A DNA stretch of 38,067 bases. Origin: Bacillota bacterium (GTDB taxonomy: Bacteria > Bacillota > Limnochordia > Darwinibacteriales > Darwinibacteriaceae). This document shows, piece after piece, positions 1 through 7,538 of the stretch (positions are counted from its first letter, which is position 1; each line of letters opens with the position of its first letter). The position numbers were made by a program, and so were the translations under genes. Below the pieces are notes generated by a model. It was not told where the DNA came from, did no database searches, and saw nothing but the letters and a program-made list of their open reading frames with translations. The DNA lies in NCBI GenBank assembly GCA_012521295.1, contig JAAYMS010000075.1, forward strand, positions 1 through 38,067, in the 5' to 3' direction.

Positions 1-36
1 AAATGGGGAGGCCTTCTTTTCTGTACTATGGGAACA

Positions 37-45
37 TGTTATAAT
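37..45 (+). promoter_or_regulatory. Extended -10 promoter upstream of yqeG
   Basis: A perfect TATAAT hexamer lies at 40-45, preceded by TG one base upstream (37-38), giving the extended -10 form TGnTATAAT. The -35 region near 17-22 is a poor match to TTGACA, which is common when an extended -10 is present. The start codon of yqeG is about 30 bases downstream, so this is probably a vegetative sigma-A promoter for yqeG-yqeH. The call rests on sequence pattern only. Confidence 0.6.
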
Positions 46-77
46 GGGACAAGATCACTCGCAAATGAGGGAAGGCA

Positions 78-617
78 ATGCAGCTCCTTGTACCAAATGA
101 AGTTCTCGCCAGCGTGCGAGATATTGACATCGAGGCCCTGAAACTCCAGAATATCAAAGGGCTCCTGATCGACCTTGATAACACTCTTGTCGATTGGGAT
201 AAATCGGAGATCGAGCCCAGGTTAGCCCAGTGGGTGGCAGAAGTGCTGCGGCAAGGCATGGCTGTCTGTCTAGTATCCAATGCCGTACCCAAGCGCGTCA
301 AAGTGTTCTCCGACCAGCTGGGCGTTCCCGCAGTAAGCAGAGCCTTGAAGCCTCTGCCTCGAGCGTTCCGATTGGGGCTGAAAAAGCTTGGCCTGCAGCC
401 ACATGAAGCGGCGGTCGTGGGCGATCAGATCTTCACAGATGTCTTGGGGGGCAATCGCCTAGGGCTGTACACGATTTTGATCAATCCTTTGAGTACACGA
501 GAACTGCGATCAACCAGCTTTATGCGCCGGCTGGAGAAGCGCATGTTGAAACGGATGGCACAGCGTGGTCTGCTGACTGAGACTGCGTTGAAAATTCGAG
601 GAAGAAGGGGTCAGTGA
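78..617 (+). CDS. yqeG: YqeG family HAD IIIA-type phosphatase
   Basis: A 179-residue protein of the YqeG branch of the HAD superfamily, a predicted small-substrate phosphatase whose natural substrate is not established. Motif I is visible as DLDNTLVDWD (about residues 32-41), with nucleophile Asp32 and general acid/base Asp34. Motif II is VSNA (about 66-69), a Lys-Pro pair near 90 is the motif III region, and GDQIFTDVLGGN (about 115-126) is motif IV. There is no large cap domain, consistent with subclass IIIA. The ATG at 78 follows a GAGGGAAGG ribosome-binding stretch. The gene overlaps the region before yqeH, and this yqeG-yqeH pairing is conserved in Bacillota, where it is often associated with ribosome assembly. 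Confidence 0.9.
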   Translation: MQLLVPNEVLASVRDIDIEALKLQNIKGLLIDLDNTLVDWDKSEIEPRLAQWVAEVLRQGMAVCLVSNAVPKRVKVFSDQLGVPAVSRALKPLPRAFRLGLKKLGLQPHEAAVVGDQIFTDVLGGNRLGLYTILINPLSTRELRSTSFMRRLEKRMLKRMAQRGLLTETALKIRGRRGQ

Positions 618-619
618 GT

Positions 620-1705
620 ATGGCAGAGCAATGCAGAGGCTGTGGTGCTACACTGCAGAGTGTCAATCCAGAAGAATACGGATACATTCCACCGAACTTA
701 GACAGAGAGGGAGAACCTATCTGTCAACGGTGTTTTCGAATCACCCATTACGGACGCGATGAACTTGGCCCGGTAGTCGCAGATGCTTCTGCGAAAGCTC
801 TGCGCGAAGGAGCAGCCTGGGCGGATCATATAGCCCTCGTGGTGGACTTAATCGATTTCGAAGCGGGCCTGCCAAAAGACTTGGTTACTTACTTAGGCCG
901 CAAACCGCTGCTTGTGGTTGTCAATAAAGTGGACCTCCTTCCCGAGCAAACGCCCATCGAGGAAGTTGAGGTCTGGGTAAGGCGCCGTCTGAAGCAGTTG
1001 GGCATCTCCGCCGAGATTTTGCTCGTCAGTGCGCTGAATGGCTATGGTTTTCGCGAATTGGCTGCTTGGATTGAGGCGGAAGAGCGTAGGATTTTGGTAG
1101 CTGGAGTCACTAATGTGGGCAAGTCCCATGTGATTTCCCGTTTGCTCAGCATGCGTTTGGGTAGAAAGCGGGGCCACACCGTGAAGCCGACCGTATCTGC
1201 CTATCCCGGAACTACCGTTTCTTGGTCTCGCTGGGAACTCGCCACAGGAAGTGAGCTGGCGGATTCACCTGGTTTTGTACCACACGGGCGGATCAGCGAT
1301 ATGCTCTGCGCCAGCTGTGCGCGCGAACTGATTCCCAGCCGTAAATTGAGTTCCAGACTGTTTCCCATTGGCGAGGGGCAGATTATGCATATACCGGGAA
1401 GAGCGGCGGTATTGTGTGAAGGGGCAGGAGCAGACGGCCTTCTGATCGGCTACTGTGGCTCAGATGTACGCTGGGAGCGTTCTCATGAGCGCCATCTCGC
1501 CAAATGGACGACAGAGTATCGTATACACTGTCCGATTACAAATTGGGAAGAGCATAAGGTAGAGTTACCTCGTAACTCAGATTTGCTCATTCATGGGCTT
1601 GGTTGGGTGTCAGCACGCAAGACCGATTACCGCCTGAAGATATTCATACCAGCGGGCGCTGCTTACACAATCCGTCCGTGTCTAGTTGGGCCGAAATCTA
1701 AATAA
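620..1705 (+). CDS. yqeH: Ribosome biogenesis GTPase YqeH
   Basis: A circularly permuted GTPase needed for 30S subunit assembly in related bacteria. An N-terminal four-cysteine zinc finger is visible (C5, C8, C35, C38). The GTPase motifs appear in permuted order: G4 NKVD, then G5 (SALNGYG), then the P-loop GVTNVGKS, then G3 DSPG. The remaining C-terminal half would be the RNA-binding part. At 361 residues it has the normal family length. A GTG at 614 overlaps the yqeG stop, but it would sit only three bases after the ribosome-binding site AAGGGG. The ATG at 620 has a spacing of nine bases and is preferred. It is co-transcribed with yqeG. Confidence 0.93.
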   Translation: MAEQCRGCGATLQSVNPEEYGYIPPNLDREGEPICQRCFRITHYGRDELGPVVADASAKALREGAAWADHIALVVDLIDFEAGLPKDLVTYLGRKPLLVVVNKVDLLPEQTPIEEVEVWVRRRLKQLGISAEILLVSALNGYGFRELAAWIEAEERRILVAGVTNVGKSHVISRLLSMRLGRKRGHTVKPTVSAYPGTTVSWSRWELATGSELADSPGFVPHGRISDMLCASCARELIPSRKLSSRLFPIGEGQIMHIPGRAAVLCEGAGADGLLIGYCGSDVRWERSHERHLAKWTTEYRIHCPITNWEEHKVELPRNSDLLIHGLGWVSARKTDYRLKIFIPAGAAYTIRPCLVGPKSK

Positions 1706-1723
1706 TTTGGAATAACTCTGGTA

Positions 1724-1767
1724 CCCTCCGTGCATACTCTGACTAACAGGAGAGTGTGCATGGAGGG
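1724..1767 (+). promoter_or_regulatory. 17-bp hairpin covering the ribosome-binding site of the small gene at 1774
   Basis: The arm at 1724-1740 pairs with the arm at 1751-1767 along all 17 positions, with two G-U wobbles and no mismatch, closing a 10-base loop (1741-1750). The 3' arm ends in GGAGGG (1762-1767), which is the ribosome-binding site of the ATG at 1774. There is no T-run after the stem, so it is not a classical terminator. It may block translation of the small gene, serve as an RNA-processing or stability element after yqeH, or be a DNA inverted repeat bound by a protein. The structure is directly visible; its role is inference. Confidence 0.65.
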
Positions 1768-1773
1768 ATAGTT

Positions 1774-1968
1774 ATGCAGTCATATGTTTATCGGGAATCC
1801 ATTCCATACCAAAACAGTGCGGATCTGCTGAATACCATCCGGGACGTTGTGAGCCGATTAAGGAACGAGAATCCGGAGCTGCGCCATTACCAGCTGGCTG
1901 ATGTTGGTTTAAGGCGCGGTAAAACGAAAGTCAACGTAACGCTATTCTTTACCCGGAATGTCTCTTAG
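1774..1968 (+). CDS. Small protein of unknown function (64 aa)
   Basis: I do not recognise this protein. It is 64 residues, with no signal peptide, membrane segment or cysteine. The central part (NTIRDVVSRLRNENPEL) looks helical and the last 20 residues (KVNVTLFFTRNVS) are strand-like and basic, so a small alpha/beta fold is plausible. The ATG at 1774 is preferred because GGAGGG ends six bases upstream; an in-frame GTG at 1756 has no spaced ribosome-binding site. The gene is flanked by a 17-bp hairpin that contains its ribosome-binding site and by an intrinsic terminator two bases after the stop, so it forms an isolated unit or the tail of the yqeG-yqeH transcript. Confidence 0.6.
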   Translation: MQSYVYRESIPYQNSADLLNTIRDVVSRLRNENPELRHYQLADVGLRRGKTKVNVTLFFTRNVS

Positions 1969-1969
1969 T

Positions 1970-1990
1970 ACCCCTGCGAAGGGGTTTTTT
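1970..1990 (+). terminator. Intrinsic terminator after the small gene
   Basis: A perfect 6-bp stem, ACCCCT (1970-1975) with AGGGGT (1980-1985), encloses the loop GCGA and is followed by a run of T ending at 1990. It lies immediately after the stop codon of the small gene and would end the yqeG-yqeH-small gene transcript. Confidence 0.8.
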
Positions 1991-2074
1991 CATGTTGGTA
2001 GGTAACCGGGGCAGGAATTTCCAACAAGGAGGGCGAAAGGAAACGGGTGACAGCCATGGCAGAGGGGGATACAT

Positions 2075-3139
2075 ATGAGTAAGACAATTGAAGGGATTCT
2101 CTCCAGAGTAAGGGAGTTGGGAGCGCAGGCATTTGTTGTGACGAGTCCCGTTAACCGTCGGTATCTAACCGGTTTCACCGGCTCAGCAGGGACTGTTTGG
2201 ATTTCTGAGAGCAAACGGGCCCTCCTTACAGATTTCCGCTATATTGAACAGGCCAAGGGCCAGTGCCCTGGCTGGGAAATCATCGAAATAGATGAAATGG
2301 AGCAGGCTATTGCCAGATTGATCTCAGCCGAAGGCGTTAAGGCTGTAGCCATTGAAGCTTCGCATGTGACTGTACACCAGTTCAAGTCCTGGCAGAAAGC
2401 GTTCTCTGCCGAGATTATTGAGACCGAGGGCATTGTAGAAAAGGTCCGCATGATTAAGACACCTGACGAGATTGAGAAGATTCGTCGAGCTGCCGCTATT
2501 GCCGACCATGCATTTGCTCAGATTCTGCCGTTGCTGCGCCCTGGGGTAACCGAACTGGAAATCGCTCTCGAATTGGAGTTTACTATGCGGAAAGCGGGAG
2601 CGAGCGGAGTTTCGTTTAGGCCTATCGTGGCCACTGGTGAACGTTCAGCTCTTCCGCATGCCGAACCAGGCAATCGAGTGTTTGCCAATGGTGACTTTGT
2701 CGTAATGGACTTCGGTTGTGTCTTCGAAGGTTACTGTTCGGATATGACTCGGACTGTTTTGATTGGCGAACCGACAGAAGAACACATGGTCATTTACGAT
2801 CTAGTCCTCCGTGCCCAGCTCGAATCTCTAGCCGCCGTTAAGCCTGGTGTTACCGGTAGGCAGGTGGACAGTGTGGCACGTGACATAATCGCCGATGCTG
2901 GCTATGGCCAGTACTTTGGTCACGGTTTGGGCCATGGAGTTGGTTTGGAAATACATGAACGCCCCCGTCTGTCACAGAAAGATGAAACAGTGCTGGAACC
3001 GGGCATGGTTGTAACTGTTGAACCAGGGGTCTATCTGCCTGGTTTCGGTGGTGTCCGCATTGAAGATTTGGTTGTGGTGACCGAATCGGGCAGAGAGATA
3101 CTCTCATCCACCTTTAAAGAACTCTATGTTGTGGAATAA
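2075..3139 (+). CDS. M24 family Xaa-Pro aminopeptidase (PepP/YqhT type)
   Basis: A 354-residue cytoplasmic metallopeptidase predicted to remove N-terminal residues preceding proline. An N-terminal creatinase-like domain (about 1-125) begins with the family pattern around FVVTSPVNRRYLTGFTGSAG. The C-terminal pita-bread domain carries the five expected metal ligands: Asp in VVMDFG, Asp in CSDMTRT, His in GHGLGHGVG, Glu in TVEPGVY and Glu in GVRIEDL. The ATG at 2075 follows AGAGGGGG at good spacing. Position directly before efp matches the yqhT-efp order of Bacillus and Clostridia. Family assignment is firm; the exact peptide substrate is not. Confidence 0.92.
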   Translation: MSKTIEGILSRVRELGAQAFVVTSPVNRRYLTGFTGSAGTVWISESKRALLTDFRYIEQAKGQCPGWEIIEIDEMEQAIARLISAEGVKAVAIEASHVTVHQFKSWQKAFSAEIIETEGIVEKVRMIKTPDEIEKIRRAAAIADHAFAQILPLLRPGVTELEIALELEFTMRKAGASGVSFRPIVATGERSALPHAEPGNRVFANGDFVVMDFGCVFEGYCSDMTRTVLIGEPTEEHMVIYDLVLRAQLESLAAVKPGVTGRQVDSVARDIIADAGYGQYFGHGLGHGVGLEIHERPRLSQKDETVLEPGMVVTVEPGVYLPGFGGVRIEDLVVVTESGREILSSTFKELYVVE

Positions 3140-3164
3140 AGCGTAGTGGGAGGAAGGTTTAGTA

Positions 3165-3722
3165 ATGATTTCGGTGAATGACTTACGTACAGGCCTGACA
3201 ATTGAATGGGATGGAGAAATTTACACCGTGGTTGATTTTCTCCACGTTAAGCCAGGCAAAGGCGCAGCTTTTGTCCGTACTAAGCTGAAGAACATCCGGA
3301 CCGGTGGTACCATTGAACATACATTCCGGGCCGGTGAAAAGGTATCCCGAGCTCGGATTGAGACCCGTGAAATGCAGTATCTGTACAATACGGGCAACGA
3401 GTACTATTTCATGGATACAGAAAACTATGAGCAGATTACCCTTATGAAGGATGACTTGGGCGATGCACCAAACTACCTGCTCGAAAACATGACCATTGGT
3501 ATCCAGTTCTATCAGAATCAAGCGATTGGCGTCGAACTGCCCACCACTGTAAATCTGAAGGTCGTGCATACAGAACCTGGATTTAAAGGTGATACAGCCA
3601 CAGGGGCCACCAAACCCGCGACTCTGGAGACTGGTATTACTATTCAAGTTCCCCTCTTTGTTGAAGAAGGGGATGTACTCAAGGTTGACACCCGTACTGG
3701 AGAATACCTCTCCCGGGCATAA
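3165..3722 (+). CDS. efp: Elongation factor P
   Basis: EF-P binds between the P and E sites of stalled ribosomes and promotes peptide bond formation at consecutive prolines. The protein is 185 residues, the usual size, with an N-terminal KOW-like domain and two OB domains. The tip loop reads VKPGKGAAF, with Lys32 at the position that carries the post-translational modification in the Bacillus protein. The C-terminal signature region ends in [23 protein letters not shown] lies just ahead of the ATG. No gene for a modifying enzyme is visible nearby. It follows the M24 peptidase by 25 bases and is probably co-transcribed with it. Confidence 0.97.
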   Translation: MISVNDLRTGLTIEWDGEIYTVVDFLHVKPGKGAAFVRTKLKNIRTGGTIEHTFRAGEKVSRARIETREMQYLYNTGNEYYFMDTENYEQITLMKDDLGDAPNYLLENMTIGIQFYQNQAIGVELPTTVNLKVVHTEPGFKGDTATGATKPATLETGITIQVPLFVEEGDVLKVDTRTGEYLSRA

Positions 3723-3746
3723 TACCAAATAAGGTGGGTGAGTGTG

Positions 3747-4208
3747 ATGGAAACCATTAGGGAGAAGATTGCATATCTCAAAGGGATCATGGATGGTGAC
3801 ACGAAGTTTGGTGAGGATCGGGTCAGATTCATGTTCCAGAAGATGTTGGAACTGCTGGGCGATATCTCTGAGGAACTTGATGTGCTCGGCTTAGGGCAGG
3901 CTGAACTAGAGGATTATGTAGAAGAAATTGATCTTGATTTGTCGGAACTCGAAGATGAGTTCTATGGCGATGATGACGATGATGAGTGCTGTGGTGGACA
4001 CCACCATGATCATGACCATGATCATGGTTATGACCCCATGGTGCGCATGGAATGCCCCGAATGCGGCGAAGAAGTTCAGTTTGAAGAGGAGTTCCTCTAC
4101 GATGATGATGTGCGGATAACCTGTCCAAACTGCGGCGGGACTGTCTTTGACAGTGAAGAGCTCGATGACGAGATCTTTTCCGATTTGGAAGAAGACGATG
4201 AAGACTAA
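3747..4208 (+). CDS. CD1247-type N-terminal domain protein with zinc ribbon and His-rich linker
   Basis: A very acidic 153-residue protein. The first 50 residues (containing IREKIAYLKGIMDG) match the conserved N-terminal domain found in a group of clostridial proteins of unknown function often located near efp or spoIIIA. An acidic stretch follows, then a CCGG and a histidine/aspartate-rich run HHHDHDHDH, then a two-knuckle zinc ribbon (CPEC and CPNC about 28 residues apart). The tail is almost all Asp and Glu. The His/Asp run suggests metal binding, but this is inference. The ATG at 3747 has AAGGTGG nine bases upstream; in-frame GTG codons at 3738 and 3744 are alternatives. No enzymatic function can be assigned. 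Confidence 0.75.
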   Translation: METIREKIAYLKGIMDGDTKFGEDRVRFMFQKMLELLGDISEELDVLGLGQAELEDYVEEIDLDLSELEDEFYGDDDDDECCGGHHHDHDHDHGYDPMVRMECPECGEEVQFEEEFLYDDDVRITCPNCGGTVFDSEELDDEIFSDLEEDDED

Positions 4209-4224
4209 TAAGTAAAGGTTGGAG

Positions 4225-4254
4225 AGCTGGTGCTGAAAAGCGCCAGCTTTTTTT
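4225..4254 (+). terminator. Intrinsic terminator after the CD1247-type gene
   Basis: AGCTGGTGC (4225-4233) pairs with GCGCCAGCT (4240-4248) with one G-U pair around a short A-rich loop, followed by seven T residues. It separates the efp transcript from the sporulation operon that starts at 4315. Confidence 0.88.
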
Positions 4255-4257
4255 GTG

Positions 4258-4286
4258 GCATAACTTGTCCATTTATCGCATATATA
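4258..4286 (+). promoter_or_regulatory. Possible sigma-E promoter of the spoIIIA operon
   Basis: GCATAACT (4258-4265) and CATATATA (4279-4286) are separated by 13 bases and resemble the sigma-E -35 and -10 elements (the -10 consensus is CATACAAT-like). They lie just after a terminator and about 30 bases before spoIIIAA, an operon known to be sigma-E dependent in Bacillus. The -10 match is partial, so this is a candidate. Confidence 0.4.
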
Positions 4287-4314
4287 TGAGCAGTACTTCG
4301 AGGAGGGGCCAGTT

Positions 4315-5208
4315 ATGTACGAGTTTGTCGCACCTAGAATTAGAATAATCCTAGAGCAGAGTTCGGTTGTCCCCCTAGAAGAGGTTCGGCTGCGGGTTAA
4401 TCAGCCTCTGACAGTTAAGAGTCGCGGCCGCTATTGTTATCTAGATGAACAAGGTAACACTACTGCACTGAAGCAGGCTTACCGAGTCACGTCTGATGAC
4501 CTTATGCGAACCGTGCAGATTCTCACCAATAACTCTTGGTACGCCTGGGAAGAGGAAATTCGTTCGGGTTATCTGACAGTCCCAGGTGGCCACCGCGTCG
4601 GATTTTGCGGTCGCGCAGTCTTGTACGGGGGTAGGATCAAGACCATTCATTCTGTCTCGTCACTCAGTATTAGAGTTGCGCGCCAGATCTACGGTGCGGC
4701 GGATGGAGTTATCGGCCGGATCTGTCCAGGCGTGGGTAAGGTGCGTTCTACTCTGGTCATCTCACCTCCTGGCTGCGGAAAGACTACGCTCTTAAGGGAC
4801 GTGGCGAGACAGATTGCTGCGGCAGGCATACAGGTGGTGATCGTGGACGAACGTTCAGAGATAGCCGCTTGCCATCAGGGCATTCCGCAGCTGGATGTGG
4901 GGCCGCAGACTGATGTTCTGGATGGCTACCCAAAAACTGAAGGTATCATGACCGCTGTACGTGCCCTATCCCCTCAAGTAGTGGTTACTGATGAGATCGG
5001 GCATCCCGATGATGCGGCTGCCCTCGCTGAACTAGCCCGATCCGGAGTTTCCGTGATTGCTTCGTGCCACGGCGAGGATGTTCAACAAGTTCGGGCTAGA
5101 AAGTGGATTTCAGAATGCTTGAGTGTTTTTGAACTTGCTGTAGTCTTATCGCGGCGCCAGGGGCCTGGAACTATCGAACAAGTTCTAAGTTTGGGAAGAA
5201 GGACATAG
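4315..5208 (+). CDS. spoIIIAA: Stage III sporulation protein AA (ATPase)
   Basis: The ATPase of the SpoIIIA-SpoIIQ feeding-tube complex that links mother cell and forespore, related to secretion ATPases. It has 297 residues. The P-loop SPPGCGKTTLLRD lies at about 145-157, and a Walker B-like hydrophobic strand ending in VDE (IQVVIVDERSE) follows. The late VVTDEIG segment and the SVIASCHG motif are typical of the family. The ATG at 4315 is preceded by GAGGAGGGG. It is the first gene of an eight-gene operon and is downstream of a terminator and a possible sigma-E promoter. Confidence 0.96.
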   Translation: MYEFVAPRIRIILEQSSVVPLEEVRLRVNQPLTVKSRGRYCYLDEQGNTTALKQAYRVTSDDLMRTVQILTNNSWYAWEEEIRSGYLTVPGGHRVGFCGRAVLYGGRIKTIHSVSSLSIRVARQIYGAADGVIGRICPGVGKVRSTLVISPPGCGKTTLLRDVARQIAAAGIQVVIVDERSEIAACHQGIPQLDVGPQTDVLDGYPKTEGIMTAVRALSPQVVVTDEIGHPDDAAALAELARSGVSVIASCHGEDVQQVRARKWISECLSVFELAVVLSRRQGPGTIEQVLSLGRRT

Positions 5209-5232
5209 GATTAATTGGACAGGGGTGATGCC

Positions 5233-5742
5233 GTGCAGTTAGCTGGGGCTTTGTTCATAGTGTTGGCCTGCGGACTGATGGGATTGACTATAGCCCGCAG
5301 CTTTGTCTGTCAGGTACAGAACATAAAGGATCTCATAACTATGCTGCAGCTCCTAGAGACCGAGATCGAGCATTCCCGCTCAGCCCTCCCGATCGCGCTG
5401 CAGCGAGTCGGACGAATGGGGGGGCTTGTAGAGGGATTTGCACGAACTGTGCTTTCATCTCTTGCGGATGTTCCCGGAGAACCGTTTTTGCAAGCGTGGT
5501 CAGCTGGGCTAGACTATCTGCGTTCAGCAGGAGTCTCCAAGGACCTTGCCGAGGATTTGGCCGTTCTCGGCGCAGTCCTGGGAAACAGCGGAGTTGAGGA
5601 CCAGAAGCGTCATCTACGTCTTGCTCGCATCCGCCTGGAGGAATTCTATGACGCTGCTGTTGAGGAAAAACGCCTCAATTTTCGGTTGTGGAGCTACTTG
5701 GGTTTCGGAACAGGGCTCCTTATCATTCTACTTATCATTTGA
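5233..5742 (+). CDS. spoIIIAB: Stage III sporulation protein AB
   Basis: A mother-cell membrane protein of the SpoIIIA complex, distantly similar to GspF-type secretion proteins. It has 169 residues, with one N-terminal membrane segment (about 2-20), a helical soluble middle with the typical LQLLETEIEHSRSALP stretch, and a C-terminal membrane segment (WSYLGFGTGLLIILLII). The GTG at 5233 is chosen because AGGGGTG ends five bases upstream and because the family begins directly with the membrane helix; an in-frame TTG at 5215 has no spaced ribosome-binding site. It lies 24 bases after spoIIIAA. Confidence 0.92.
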   Translation: MQLAGALFIVLACGLMGLTIARSFVCQVQNIKDLITMLQLLETEIEHSRSALPIALQRVGRMGGLVEGFARTVLSSLADVPGEPFLQAWSAGLDYLRSAGVSKDLAEDLAVLGAVLGNSGVEDQKRHLRLARIRLEEFYDAAVEEKRLNFRLWSYLGFGTGLLIILLII

Positions 5743-5759
5743 AAAGAGGGGCGACTCTT

Positions 5760-5957
5760 GTGACTGATTTGACGCCAATTTATCGTATTGCTGGTTTGGG
5801 TATTCTCGTTGCTGTGCTGAACATCTTTCTCGTACAGGCCGATCGCAAGGAACAAGCTCAGATGTTGAGTCTTGCGGGAGTGATAATCGTTCTTTTGTGG
5901 CTGGTGCAGATGGTTGCACAGCTCTTTGAAAACGTCGAGGCAGTTTTCCGCTGGTAG
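5760..5957 (+). CDS. spoIIIAC: Stage III sporulation protein AC
   Basis: A 65-residue membrane protein with two hydrophobic segments (about 9-26 and 38-55), matching the family length of 65-68. The core carries the pattern VLNIFLVQADRKEQAQM. The GTG at 5760 follows AGAGGGG at eight bases. Longer in-frame starts would overlap spoIIIAB and add residues foreign to the family. It is part of the SpoIIIA channel in the outer forespore membrane. Confidence 0.93.
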   Translation: MTDLTPIYRIAGLGILVAVLNIFLVQADRKEQAQMLSLAGVIIVLLWLVQMVAQLFENVEAVFRW

Positions 5958-5968
5958 GGGATGATGGC

Positions 5969-6361
5969 ATGTTGTGGCTGCCGCTTGTCGTAGGCTTAGC
6001 AGTGGTCTTGACCGTTTTTCAGGCTGAACTTAGAGAGAGTCATCCTGCTTGGGCCGTTGTCACAGCTGGAGCCTTTGTGGCGGCAGTGGGGCTGACCCTT
6101 ATGCCTCGCTTTGCAGATATCATCGAGGTCTTTGGGGACATGGCCAGGGTGGCAAATGTGGGTTCTGTGTACGTGACACCCGTATTGAAGGCGATTGCAG
6201 CTGCCTACATAACATCTTTTGGAGTCGTGCTCAGTCGTGAAGCAGGTGAAGAAGCTATGGCCTCTGCTGTTGAGCTGGTGGGCAAAATCGTCATTCTGTT
6301 GATGGCTGTTCCGCTTGTGCAGGCAATCTTCGTCTCCCTCCTTGGTCTTCTTGATTTCTAG
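5969..6361 (+). CDS. spoIIIAD: Stage III sporulation protein AD
   Basis: A 130-residue polytopic membrane protein with about four hydrophobic segments, the normal size for SpoIIIAD. The family pattern with LKAIAAAYITSFGVVLSREA near residues 72-92 is present. The ATG at 5969 lies nine bases after TAGGGG. It is the third small membrane component after AB and AC and the gene is closely linked to its neighbours. Confidence 0.94.
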   Translation: MLWLPLVVGLAVVLTVFQAELRESHPAWAVVTAGAFVAAVGLTLMPRFADIIEVFGDMARVANVGSVYVTPVLKAIAAAYITSFGVVLSREAGEEAMASAVELVGKIVILLMAVPLVQAIFVSLLGLLDF

Positions 6362-6373
6362 AAGGTGAAAACC

Positions 6374-7534
6374 ATGGCATACAAATCAATCGGACTTGCT
6401 TCAGTACTGGTCTTTCTCTTGGCCATGTGCGATCCAGCGCAAGCCTCACTACTGCAAGAATCCATCGAGGCTCAGTTAGAAGAACTAGATCTGGAGGGTT
6501 TGGTCCGCTATACCGAATTGGTCGACCCAGACCTACAGGCCTATCTGCCACAACTAGACTTGAAAGGTATCTTGAGCGGGATGGGTGGGCAGGTGTCAAT
6601 GCTGGAGCTTTTTCAACAGCTCGCAGCTCTGCTATTGAGGGAAATCCTTCTCAGCGCTGTTCTACTGCGGCAGCTTGTTGTGGTGGCTGCCCTTTCGGCC
6701 CTCTTAACTCGGCTGACTACCGCCTTTGGTGAAAATGCAGTAGTGAGGCTGGCGCAGAGCATTTGCTTTTTAGTAATAATCGTGATCGGCCTGCAGAGTT
6801 TTCGTACTGTGATGAACTTAGCAGCCCAGACAATCGATAAGATGGTGTCCTTCATGTATGCAATACTGCCTACGCTGGCAGCTTTGTTAGCAGCAGCAGG
6901 CGGCATCACCTCAGCCGGCATTTTCCACCCTGTACTTGTGGCCATGGTCAGTGCTGTGGCCTCAGCGGTACGTTACCTGCTGCTGCCCCTCATTTTCGCT
7001 GGTGGCGTCCTTGGACTTCTAGCCCACTTTTCAACTGAGCTTCCTCTATCGCGGTTGGCAGGGTTTGTCAAGCAGACTGCCGTTACCGTACTGGGCCTTA
7101 TGTTTATTGTCTTCTCTGGTGTGATGACGGTACGGGGAGCTGTTACCCCGATTGCCGATGGTGTGGCCCTGAGGACTGCCAAGTTTCTTACGAAGACATT
7201 CGTCCCTGTCGTGGGTGGGATGTTCGCCGATGCGGTAGAAGTGGTGGCAGGTGGCTCTCTACTGATTAAGAATGCGGTTGGGATATTTGGCCTTGCCGTG
7301 GTCTTTTTTGTGGTAGCGGTTCCCATAATCAAGGTGTGGGCGGTTATCTTGATCTACAAGCTAACAAATGCTGTGATCCAGCCGATCGTGGAGAACCGCA
7401 TTGTCGAGGCAATTGCCAGTCTAGAAAACACCCTAACTCTGATCCTAGCGTCCCTCGCCACAGCCGGACTAATGTTCTTTTTGATTATCACTGTGTTGGT
7501 GGGGTTGGGCAACTTGGCAGCAGTGATGAGGTGA
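6374..7534 (+). CDS. spoIIIAE: Stage III sporulation protein AE
   Basis: A large polytopic membrane protein of the SpoIIIA complex (386 residues) with a cleavable-looking signal peptide (SIGLASVLVFLLAMCDPAQA) followed by a soluble segment and about seven or eight membrane helices. The conserved region FSGVMTVRGAVTPIADG at about 245-261 is typical of the family. The ATG at 6374 is preferred because AAGGTG ends six bases upstream; an in-frame GTG at 6365 lies within that site. Confidence 0.95.
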   Translation: MAYKSIGLASVLVFLLAMCDPAQASLLQESIEAQLEELDLEGLVRYTELVDPDLQAYLPQLDLKGILSGMGGQVSMLELFQQLAALLLREILLSAVLLRQLVVVAALSALLTRLTTAFGENAVVRLAQSICFLVIIVIGLQSFRTVMNLAAQTIDKMVSFMYAILPTLAALLAAAGGITSAGIFHPVLVAMVSAVASAVRYLLLPLIFAGGVLGLLAHFSTELPLSRLAGFVKQTAVTVLGLMFIVFSGVMTVRGAVTPIADGVALRTAKFLTKTFVPVVGGMFADAVEVVAGGSLLIKNAVGIFGLAVVFFVVAVPIIKVWAVILIYKLTNAVIQPIVENRIVEAIASLENTLTLILASLATAGLMFFLIITVLVGLGNLAAVMR

Positions 7535-7538
7535 TAGA

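Noticed and set aside
3183-3728. A 181-codon reverse frame covering the efp gene
   Set aside because: efp is unambiguous on the + strand, and the reverse frame has no ribosome-binding site or known domain.
3829-4272. A long reverse-strand open frame rich in His and Arg opposite the CD1247-type gene
   Set aside because: It mirrors the acidic, GAT/GAA-rich coding strand and crosses the terminator; it is a shadow frame.
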